Assembly (NCBI GenBank): GCA_030631415.1
Contig: DAOVLE010000286.1
Location: 1 to 5,112, forward strand
Direction: 5' to 3'
Origin: JAAEQG01 sp023133475
GTDB taxonomy: Bacteria; Planctomycetota; Phycisphaerae; UBA1845
Length of the DNA: 5,112 nt
The position numbers and the translations under genes were made by a program. Shown here piece after piece: positions 1-5,058 of the stretch (position 1 is its first letter; each line of letters begins with the position of its first letter). The notes beneath the pieces were generated by a model that was not told where the DNA came from, made no database searches, and saw only the letters and a program-made list of their open reading frames with translations.

Positions 1-9
1 AAGGGAAAA

Positions 10-40
10 CATGGCCACGCAAGCGTGGACCATGCCACCC
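10..40. repeat. Short palindromic repeat upstream of the sigma factor gene
   Basis: Positions 10-20 and 23-34 form an inverted repeat (CATGG-CCACGC against GCGTGGaCCATG) with one bulged base and an AA centre. It is followed directly by GCCACCC at 34-40. Read on the minus strand the unit begins GGGTGGCATGG, the same kind of head as the repeats at 2161-2385 and 3875-3908. A partial echo (AAGCGTGCCAC) follows at 50-60. It lies 40 bases before the sigma factor start, so it is either in the 5' leader or just upstream of the promoter. The window edge prevents seeing whether the element continues leftward. Membership in a dispersed family is inferred from the shared head sequence. Confidence 0.5.
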
Positions 41-79
41 GCCGCCGCCAAGCGTGCCACACTGGAACGATAAGACGCT

Positions 80-793
80 ATGGATGAGAATGGCGATATG
101 GGCGAACAGCAGCACCGGGATGATGCCGAGCGGGTTTCCAACGGCGACGCCGACGCGCTGCAACGACTCATCGTTCTCAGCCACGAACCGCTCTACCGGG
201 CCGTCGCACAGGCCCGCTCCGTGGCGCTGGCGACGCGCGTCGATCCGGACGATATCCTCCAGCAAGCCTATGTGGTTGCGTTCAGGACGCTTTGCACGCC
301 TGCGGAAGACGGCGCGGCCGGCGCGAATCCTGGTCCGGCGGGAAAGCCGGACGCAAAGGCCTGCTCAGCGGGCGCGCCGTTGCGGTTCGAGAACACCGGA
401 CACTTCTACAAATGGCTCGAAACGGTCGCCCTCCATCAACTGCGCGACGTGGAGCGGGCCCTGCGGCGTCAGAAACGCAACGTCGCTCGCGAAGTGCCAC
501 ACGGCGCATCACCCAGCGCTTCGTATCCGAATCTCGTGCATCAACTCGTGGCCGACGATGCAACGCCGAGCCGGGAGGTGGCCCAGGCAGAGACAGTGGC
601 AGCGGTGATGTCGAGCCTGGCGCGTCTGCCCGATGTTCAGCGAGACGTGATCCGCTGGCGGTTCATCGAGGCAGTGCCCTTCGCCGAAATCGCGCGGCGC
701 CTCGGCAAGACCGAAGATGCGACTTACATGATCTGTCACCGCGGCCTGAAGACGCTCCGGGGGTTGCTGGTTTCGATCACACGCTATATATGA
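80..793 (+). CDS. ECF-type RNA polymerase sigma factor (planctomycete-expanded group)
   Basis: A 237-residue sigma-70 family protein that would direct RNA polymerase to a dedicated promoter set. Region 2 is visible at about residues 20-135: the polymerase-contact stretch RVDPDDILQQAYVVAFRTL (53-71) and a region 2.3/2.4 stretch with HFYKWLETVALHQLRDVER (108-126). Region 4 is at about 176-230, with LARLPDVQRDVIRWRF followed by the helix-turn-helix FAEIARRLGKTEDATYMICH (201-220) and RGLKTLRGLL. The pattern matches planctomycete ECF proteins of the Sig-70_plancto1 kind. Residues 71-102 are a Gly/Ala/Pro-rich insert between regions 2.2 and 2.3 that typical relatives lack or have much shorter; its DNA carries a 7-bp hairpin. 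No anti-sigma factor gene or clear terminator follows. The ATG at 80 has only a weak ribosome site (GGAACG near 64); an in-frame ATG at 98 is the alternative. Targets are unknown. Confidence 0.9.
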   Translation: MDENGDMGEQQHRDDAERVSNGDADALQRLIVLSHEPLYRAVAQARSVALATRVDPDDILQQAYVVAFRTLCTPAEDGAAGANPGPAGKPDAKACSAGAPLRFENTGHFYKWLETVALHQLRDVERALRRQKRNVAREVPHGASPSASYPNLVHQLVADDATPSREVAQAETVAAVMSSLARLPDVQRDVIRWRFIEAVPFAEIARRLGKTEDATYMICHRGLKTLRGLLVSITRYI

Positions 794-1121
794 CGAAGCT
801 GTAGCGGCCAGCTATTGGGCGCCAGCTAAAAGCCGCCGGTCGTGTGGCTTTCCTTCCCCAAAAAATTCTGTTAGATTCCGTCCGCGGCGCCGTCTTAGTT
901 TGTGAGCACGCAGCAGCACGATTGCACGGCGGGTTACGAGCACGTTGGCCGGCCCGGGGCTTGAGTCCGTCCCACCGCGACACCCGCGGCGAGTCTGGCG
1001 GCCCACAAACCTGCGGCACTCGCGCTGCGATGTACTTTTGGGCGTGTTCTTGCTCTTGTGTACGAGCCGCACGTAGCGGCCCGGGGCACGCCCAGTCAGT
1101 CTCGATGAGGAGGAAGGCGAA
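794..1121. other. Intergenic / probable 5' leader between sigma factor and PEP-CTERM gene
   Basis: These 328 bases hold no convincing gene. A 94-codon open frame (844-1128, +) has no ribosome site or recognisable protein features. Near the left end, CCAGCTA occurs twice (808-814, 822-828), and GCGGC/GCCGC (804-808, 832-836) could pair, but no T-rich tract follows, so a sigma-gene terminator is not supported. A weak sigma70-like promoter might be TTTCCT (849-854), 17 bases, TAGATT (872-877). Close to the next gene, TGGGCGTG (1039-1046) can pair with CACGCCCA (1087-1094), enclosing a smaller hairpin GCCGC-acgta-GCGGC (1066-1080). This could be structure in the leader mRNA. Confidence 0.4.
1107..1117 (+). 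promoter_or_regulatory. Strong Shine-Dalgarno of the PEP-CTERM gene
   Basis: GAGGAGGAAGG contains a perfect AGGAGG (1108-1113) eight bases before the ATG at 1122. It fixes that start codon and suggests efficient translation. It is much better than the ribosome site of the sigma factor gene. Confidence 0.85.
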
Positions 1122-2102
1122 ATGGTGAGCAAACTGACAGGCATTCTGGTGGTAGTGGTGTGTTTGTGCGCAGGCGCGCAGGCAAAGGTGGTCATTCCGA
1201 CCGTCACCGTCGGCAACCCGGGCAATGCCGGGGAGTGGTCGGGTGAAAGCTATGGCGGCCATGGGCCGAACCGCATCTGCGGTGCAGTCGACGATGTGTA
1301 CGACATCGGCAAGTACGAGGTGACGGTCGGTCAATATACCGAGTTCCTCAACGCGGTGGCTGGCACCGACTCCTATGACCTATACCACTCAAGTATGTCC
1401 ATCCAGCGCGGTGGCACGTCCGGCAGTTACACCTACAGTCCGACTCCCGGCCGGACAAACTGGCCGGTGGCCTGGGTCTCGTGGGGCGATGCGGCACGCT
1501 TTGCCAACTGGCTGTACAACGATCAGCCGACCGGATCACAGAACCCTGGCACGACTGAGGACGGCTCGTACTACCTGAACGGCGCTATGACGGCCACGGA
1601 ACTAATGGCGATCACACGTAAGTCGGACGCCACGTGGGTGATCCCGAACGAGGACGAGTGGTACAAGGCAGCGTATCACAAGAATGACGGTGTGACCAGC
1701 AACTACTGGGATTATCCAACGCAAAGTAACAATGCACCGACCGCTGAGAACCCGCCGGGCACGGACATGGTTAATGGGTCTGCAAACTACGATGACGTCA
1801 TCAACCATCCCATTGATGTGGGGTCCTACACCTCCAAACCGTCCGACAGCCCCTACGGCACGTTCGACCAGGGGGGCAATCTGAATGAGTGGACAGAAGA
1901 GCCCTGGGAAACATTGCTGTATCGCACGACTCGGGGTGGGACCTACGACGACGACCCAGACGTCCTTCACGCCGCACACCGCTGGGGTGATGGTCCGGCA
2001 GGAGCAAACCAGTTCATCGGGTTCCGTGTTGCCATTCCTGAGCCCGCTACGCTAAGCCTGCTGACCCTGAGCGGGCTGCTGGCGATCAGACGCCGACGGT
2101 GA
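1122..2102 (+). CDS. SUMF1/FGE-fold secreted protein with PEP-CTERM sorting signal
   Basis: A 326-residue exported protein. Residues 1-21 are a signal peptide (MVSK, hydrophobic core GILVVVVCLC, cleavage likely after AQA). The middle has hallmarks of the formylglycine-generating-enzyme (SUMF1) fold: YDIGKYEVTVGQYTEFLNAV (60-79), PVAWVSWGDAARFANWL (115-131), WVIPNEDEWYKAAYH (172-186), GGNLNEWTEE (251-260), RGGTYDDDP (271-279) and FIGFRVA (298-304). The C-terminus is a PEP-CTERM signal: PEP at 306-308, a hydrophobic segment, then RRRR at the end. In other bacteria this signal is processed by an exosortase that sorts proteins to the envelope or exopolysaccharide. The mature part has only one cysteine (53), and none lies in the catalytic region after RGG where true FGE enzymes carry their copper-binding Cys pair. 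It is therefore probably a binding or structural domain and not an FGE enzyme. The ATG is set by the strong Shine-Dalgarno. The exosortase is not in this window. Confidence 0.88.
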   Translation: MVSKLTGILVVVVCLCAGAQAKVVIPTVTVGNPGNAGEWSGESYGGHGPNRICGAVDDVYDIGKYEVTVGQYTEFLNAVAGTDSYDLYHSSMSIQRGGTSGSYTYSPTPGRTNWPVAWVSWGDAARFANWLYNDQPTGSQNPGTTEDGSYYLNGAMTATELMAITRKSDATWVIPNEDEWYKAAYHKNDGVTSNYWDYPTQSNNAPTAENPPGTDMVNGSANYDDVINHPIDVGSYTSKPSDSPYGTFDQGGNLNEWTEEPWETLLYRTTRGGTYDDDPDVLHAAHRWGDGPAGANQFIGFRVAIPEPATLSLLTLSGLLAIRRRR

Positions 2103-2118
2103 TCTGGGTCAGGCAGAG

Positions 2119-2147
2119 GTCGGGTCTGCGGACCGACTGATTTGTTT
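2119..2147 (+). terminator. Probable intrinsic terminator of the PEP-CTERM gene
   Basis: Starting 17 bases after the stop codon, GTCGGGTC (2119-2126) and GACCGAC (2131-2137) form a 7-bp stem with one bulged G and a TGCG loop. The T-rich stretch TGATTTGTTT (2138-2147) follows. The stem is GC-rich and the tail has seven T in ten bases. Position and shape fit a Rho-independent terminator of moderate quality. Confidence 0.5.
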
Positions 2148-2183
2148 GGCCCATCAGCGGCGGGTGGCCAGGTCAACGGGTGG

Positions 2184-2250
2184 CACGGACAAGGCCCGCG
2201 CCAATACGCTTGGAACAATTGCCAAAGCCTCGCCGCGGGCTTTGTCCGTG
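2184..2250. repeat. Inner hairpin A of the composite element
   Basis: CACGGACAAGGCCCGCG (2184-2200) and CGCGGGCTTTGTCCGTG (2234-2250) are inverted copies matching at 16 of 17 positions, the odd pair being G-T. The 33-base loop includes a smaller near-palindrome centred on CAATTG (2216-2221). The left arm overlaps the outer left arm of the composite element, so the two foldings would compete. Confidence 0.6.
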
Positions 2251-2288
2251 GGCTTGGGTCATGGCGCCCACAGAGTTTCCAGCGCCCA

Positions 2289-2358
2289 GCACGGGCAAGG
2301 ACCGCCAGGCAACGTCATCGCATGATGAACGTCTTCCGAGGGCGGTCCTTGCCCGTGC
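2289..2358. repeat. Inner hairpin B of the composite element (18-bp perfect stem)
   Basis: GCACGGGCAAGGACCGCC (2289-2306) and its exact reverse complement (2341-2358) enclose a 34-base loop. The loop contains a small palindrome TCATC-GCAT-GATGA (2315-2328) and the direct repeat AACGTC (2311-2316, 2328-2333). The stem is GC-rich and lies just past the kinase stop codon on the minus strand, where it could stabilise the 3' end of that mRNA. No U-rich tail supports a classical terminator. Confidence 0.65.
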
Positions 2359-2365
2359 CACCCAA

Positions 2366-4597
2366 CTACTTGCCCTGGCCACCCGACGTTTTCGGAATGA
2401 TGCGCTTCCACCATCGCTCCCAGTCGGCTGGCGTCGTTGTGGCCCCATCCGTCATCTCAACGAGAAGCAACCCGAGTGTTCGATCGACGATCAGCCGCGC
2501 ACCGTTCTCGGTGTGCACGCTCAGCCAGGGTGTGGTGCGGTCTTCTCCGCTCGTTGGGTGCGTCTCGACCAACGTGATGGCGGGCGGACGGACCAACCTT
2601 GAGGCCGGGCGCGTCGAGCTTATGCCGGCGGGGTAGACGTCTTCTTCGACGGACAGGCCCAGAAATGCGTAGGCGACCACCGATGCAGTAGCGATCCCCT
2701 CGACCGGGTTTGCCCGCGGAGGCCCGAGACCGTCCATGTCCAACGGATCGAGAATCATCACAGCTAACACTCTGTCGTGAACAGTGAGCCCGGCTTCGTC
2801 CGGAACGAAGTTGTCAAACCCATCAAGCTTGTTGTTCGTGCCCCACGCCACGATCGCCGGTCGCCCATCCGCGAAGTAATCCTGCACCAACCCGAACTTA
2901 TGGATCTGTCCAAAGTGCCAGAATGTTGCTCTAATGTTGCCCGTACCTGGATCGACAACTGAGATTCTTGACGGGTAGTCGTGCGGGTCGCCGGCGGATA
3001 CTATGACCTCATCAAGCCCATCCCCATCCAGGTCTGCGAGAACCACCTGCCTCGCGAGCCAGTACGCATCCGGCGGTGGGACATCGGGCCACTGCCGATC
3101 ATCGTGTAGCGGTAGGCGCCAAAGCTCACGCATGTGCCCGTTGAAGGCCGCCAGCACGCTACTCCTCTCGTCGAGCGGGCGGTTGGTGCACAACACAACG
3201 AGACGTCTCTGCCGGCCACTGGCGTGCGTCACGCCCGCGCCAATGAACTCCCCTTGGCGGTGCGCGGGAAAGCGGTAAACCGTCGTCCAAGAAGGATCGT
3301 TGCCATAGCGAGCCTGAATCGCTCGATGCCCGTGCTCGTCTATGCGCACAGCGCTGATCCTGGGCCGTCCACCGGTGAGTTGCCACGCTGTCCACGCAAC
3401 GACCAGGAGAACGGCTAACACAGACACGGTGGCGAACCAGCGACGGCGTAGTCGTCGCCGCCGCTCGGGGAGTCGCATCCGTTTGGTCGTTTGTATTGCT
3501 GCGAGCGCTTCCGTCGCCGACGCGACACGGTCTTCCGGCCGCTTCGCCATCAGGCGCAAGGCCAGGGTCGCCAAGTGCGGGTCGGTGTTCTCATGCCGCT
3601 TCCGTGGGTCTTCGGGCTCGTCGTCCAGAATCCGGCGAATCGTCGTCGTGGGTGTGTCCGCCTTAAACGGCGTGCGGCCGGTAAGCATTTCGTATAGCAC
3701 GACACCAGCCGAATAGAGGTCCGTGCGGTGGTCAATCTCTGCGTCGCCGCGGGCCTGCTCGGGGCTCATGTACTCCGGCGTGCCCAGGATCGAGTCTGCG
3801 AGCGTGAGCTGTGTCCGCGACGACTGCATGCGGGCGAGGCCGAAGTCAGCAATCTTAACGAAGTGCTGAGTAGACGGGTGGCCCAGGTCTAAAGAGGTGG
3901 GCCACCCGACCAATCCGCAATCGAGCAGAATGTTCGAGGACTTGATGTCGCGGTGGATCAGCCCTGCCTCGTGAGCCGCAGCCAAGCCCTCCAAGATTTG
4001 TCGAAAGATGTCCCGTACCAGAATCCTCGGCAGAGGGCCGCGTGCGCCGAGCACCTGCGCAAGGCTCGGACCGTGCACGCGCTCCATGACGATATAATGC
4101 ACGCCACGATCGCAGCCGATACCGTGGATCGTCAACACGTTGGGGTGCTGAAGTGCACCGGCGGCCTTGGCTTCGCGCTCAAAGCGCGCCAGCGCCAGGG
4201 AATCGTTGGCCGATTCCGGCCGCAAGATCTTCAACGCCACGTAGCGGTTGAGTTGCGGGTCGTGACCATCCAGGACCACGCCCATGCCGCCTTCGCCGAG
4301 AACGCCGTGGACGTGATAGCCGTCGAGCAGCGCGGGGCCGGTTCCGTCCGCACTCGGCTGGAGGACTCCCCGTGCGAGCAGTTCCTCAATACGCTGTTGG
4401 CGCGGTTGGAGATGCCGTACCAGCTCCAGGTGTTCACGCAATTCGTCGGCGCACTCCGGGTGCGAGGCGAGCAGCGCCTCTTCGCTCAGCGTCTCGCCCT
4501 CTGCCTGGCGATTGAGAAACTCGTCCAACAGGCGCACCACATGGGCCTCTGGCTGCCGGCCATGCACGTCGCGTGTTGAATCATCCTGGTCGGCCAA
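2366..4597 (-). CDS. Membrane-anchored Ser/Thr protein kinase with FG-GAP-like C-terminal domain
   Basis: A 743-residue Hanks-type kinase. Residues 1-90 are the acidic/Leu-rich N-terminal extension common in planctomycete kinases (LLDEFLNRQAEGE, EALLASHPECADELREHLE). The kinase domain spans about 94-370: glycine loop LGEGGMGVV (100-108), VALK with Lys123, likely helix-C Glu142, catalytic loop HRDIKSSN (215-222; Asp217, Asn222), DFG (251-253), GTPEYMSPEQ (272-281) and DLYSAGVVLYEMLTG (293-307). All catalytic residues are present. Residues 227-246, between ILLD and VKIADFG, are about 16 longer than usual and coincide with a palindromic DNA repeat. A basic stretch (374-387) precedes one transmembrane helix (about 388-407), so the remainder is probably extracytoplasmic. 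It has beta-propeller-like FG-GAP/VCBS features, notably the Ca-binding type ADLDGDGLDE (521-530). It would couple an external signal to phosphorylation inside the cell; the ligand is unknown. The start is TTG (in-frame TGA just upstream, good Shine-Dalgarno). The last six residues SGGQGK and the stop lie in a repeat arm. Confidence 0.92.
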   Translation of the reverse strand: MADQDDSTRDVHGRQPEAHVVRLLDEFLNRQAEGETLSEEALLASHPECADELREHLELVRHLQPRQQRIEELLARGVLQPSADGTGPALLDGYHVHGVLGEGGMGVVLDGHDPQLNRYVALKILRPESANDSLALARFEREAKAAGALQHPNVLTIHGIGCDRGVHYIVMERVHGPSLAQVLGARGPLPRILVRDIFRQILEGLAAAHEAGLIHRDIKSSNILLDCGLVGWPTSLDLGHPSTQHFVKIADFGLARMQSSRTQLTLADSILGTPEYMSPEQARGDAEIDHRTDLYSAGVVLYEMLTGRTPFKADTPTTTIRRILDDEPEDPRKRHENTDPHLATLALRLMAKRPEDRVASATEALAAIQTTKRMRLPERRRRLRRRWFATVSVLAVLLVVAWTAWQLTGGRPRISAVRIDEHGHRAIQARYGNDPSWTTVYRFPAHRQGEFIGAGVTHASGRQRRLVVLCTNRPLDERSSVLAAFNGHMRELWRLPLHDDRQWPDVPPPDAYWLARQVVLADLDGDGLDEVIVSAGDPHDYPSRISVVDPGTGNIRATFWHFGQIHKFGLVQDYFADGRPAIVAWGTNNKLDGFDNFVPDEAGLTVHDRVLAVMILDPLDMDGLGPPRANPVEGIATASVVAYAFLGLSVEEDVYPAGISSTRPASRLVRPPAITLVETHPTSGEDRTTPWLSVHTENGARLIVDRTLGLLLVEMTDGATTTPADWERWWKRIIPKTSGGQGK
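3875..3908. repeat. Palindromic repeat embedded in frame in the kinase gene
   Basis: CGGGTGGCCCA (3875-3885) and TGGGCCACCCG (3898-3908) are perfect 11-bp inverted arms around a 12-base centre. The unit starts with the same GGGTGGC head and CAGGTC follow-on as the repeat arm at 2161-2175. On the minus strand it encodes kinase residues 230-241 (VGWPTSLDLGHP) with no stop. It sits exactly where the kinase is longer than its family, in the turn between beta7 and beta8, which suggests an insertion that kept the reading frame. Confidence 0.7.
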
Positions 4598-4603
4598 GGC
4601 CCG

Positions 4604-4608
4604 CCCTC
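4604..4608 (-). promoter_or_regulatory. Shine-Dalgarno selecting the TTG start of the kinase
   Basis: On the minus strand GAGGG lies six bases before TTG (4597-4595). An in-frame TGA at 4609-4607 means no longer N-terminus is possible. The next in-frame alternative (GTG, codon 11) has no comparable site, so the TTG is the best start. Confidence 0.65.
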
Positions 4609-4632
4609 ATTCCGCCACACCTATCTTCTCCC

Positions 4633-4661
4633 AGTATACAGAGACGGAACCCCAACCGCAA
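4633..4661 (-). promoter_or_regulatory. Sigma70-like promoter of the kinase gene
   Basis: On the minus strand TTGCGG (4661-4656), a 17-base spacer and TATACT (4638-4633) match the housekeeping promoter pattern: 3 of 6 at -35, 5 of 6 at -10, ideal spacing. Transcription would start near 4626, leaving a leader of about 29 bases containing the Shine-Dalgarno. Planctomycete promoters are poorly characterised, so this is pattern-based. Confidence 0.45.
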
Positions 4662-4908
4662 CGCCGCGCACGTCCCATAACGGCGCAGCCGAGTAGGGCA
4701 GGTTGGAAATCTGCCGTCGGTGTCAATCGGGTGCAGGCTGATTCGGAGTTTGGTGTCACCTTCGCGTCAGCCTTGCGTAGTATAGTCCGCCACGGCCTGA
4801 CCACCCTCGAAGAAGCCATGCGCGTCACTGTCGTGGAGTTGTGACTTGGTACAGACGCAAGAATAACTTCCCATTTTCGGCAATCCCGCGCTGGGGCATC
4901 CGTCGGTT
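4662..4908. other. Intergenic region with no supported gene
   Basis: The 247 bases upstream of the kinase promoter contain only short open frames on both strands, without ribosome sites or recognisable protein motifs. A second TATACT (4784-4779, minus strand) lacks a -35 match at proper spacing. No tRNA, riboswitch or protein-binding site is recognised. Confidence 0.4.
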
Positions 4909-5058
4909 GCGCTAGGCCCGGCATTTATGCCGGGTATTGGAGTGGTTGCCTTTGCTCCCCCAGTTCCGCCCCGCCGCCGAAGGCGGCGGGGCGGAACTGG
5001 GGGGGGGGAAGATTCTTCGTTCGGCCTTTTCACCCGGCATAAATGCCGGGCCTAGCGC
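4909..5058. repeat. 150-bp element with perfect 27-bp terminal inverted repeats
   Basis: Positions 4909-4935 and 5032-5058 are exact reverse complements over 27 bases, starting GCGCTAGG and ending GCCGGGT on the left. Each terminal repeat itself contains a small hairpin (CCCGGCAT-TT-ATGCCGGG, 4917-4934 on the left). The 96-base interior is dominated by a 22-bp hairpin. No open reading frame fits inside and no target-site duplication is obvious. The structure resembles a MITE or REP-type element; the perfect match of the ends suggests recent activity, gene conversion, or selection for pairing. Confidence 0.75.
4957..5003. repeat. Central 22-bp GC-rich hairpin with GAA loop
   Basis: CCCCCAGTTCCGCCCC and following bases (4957-4978) pair perfectly with 4982-5003 around the loop GAA (4979-4981). 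The left arm ends in five C (4957-4961), whereas the right side carries ten G (4999-5008), so the G run extends past the stem. No clear T-rich tail follows directly on either strand, so it is not called a terminator. It is the core of the 4909-5058 element. Confidence 0.75.

Larger units (their letters stand above)
2161..2385. repeat. Composite palindromic (MITE-like) element between convergent genes
   Basis: The outer arms 2161-2194 and 2347-2385 are imperfect inverted repeats: 31 of 34 bases match once a 5-base gap in the left arm is allowed. Both start CGGGTGGCCAGG and continue with GGGTGGCACGGRCAAGG. Inside are two further hairpins (2184-2250 and 2289-2358). The module CACGGRCAARG therefore appears four times in alternating orientation (+,-,+,-). 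The element fills the gap between the stop codons of the convergent genes and runs 18 bases into the kinase coding region. No transposase or open reading frame of its own is evident, so if mobile it would be non-autonomous. A role as an RNA 3'-end structure is possible, but no T tract is present. Confidence 0.65.

Noticed and set aside
54..804. Additional open frames of 170-184 codons overlapping the sigma factor gene in other frames
   Set aside because: Arg/Ser/Pro-rich shadow frames with no domain; the sigma factor frame has clear region 2 and region 4 motifs.
946..961. Possible sigma54 promoter (TGGC and GC at -24/-12 spacing)
   Set aside because: TGGCCGGCCCGGGGCT keeps the GG and GC but lacks the TT before GC and most other consensus bases; expected by chance in this GC-rich stretch. 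PEP-CTERM genes are sometimes sigma54-controlled, but this match is too weak.
844..1128. 94-codon open frame on the plus strand ending at the start of the PEP-CTERM gene
   Set aside because: No ribosome site, no domain, Arg/Cys-rich composition typical of noncoding GC-rich DNA; it passes through the proposed leader stem-loops.
777..1334. 185-codon open frame on the minus strand covering the leader and start of the PEP-CTERM gene
   Set aside because: It overlaps the strong Shine-Dalgarno and well-supported start of the PEP-CTERM gene, has no recognisable protein motif, and its composition is what high-GC antisense frames give.
2161..2385. CRISPR array
   Set aside because: The repeated modules alternate in orientation and differ in spacing; there are no regular direct repeats with unique spacers.
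3953..4579. 208-codon open frame antisense to the kinase
   Set aside because: Begins at GTG without a ribosome site and mirrors the codon structure of the kinase gene; a frame shadow.
4767..5033. 88-codon open frame on the minus strand through the 150-bp element
   Set aside because: Its Pro/Arg/Gly-rich sequence is simply the translated hairpin; no ribosome site or homology recognised.
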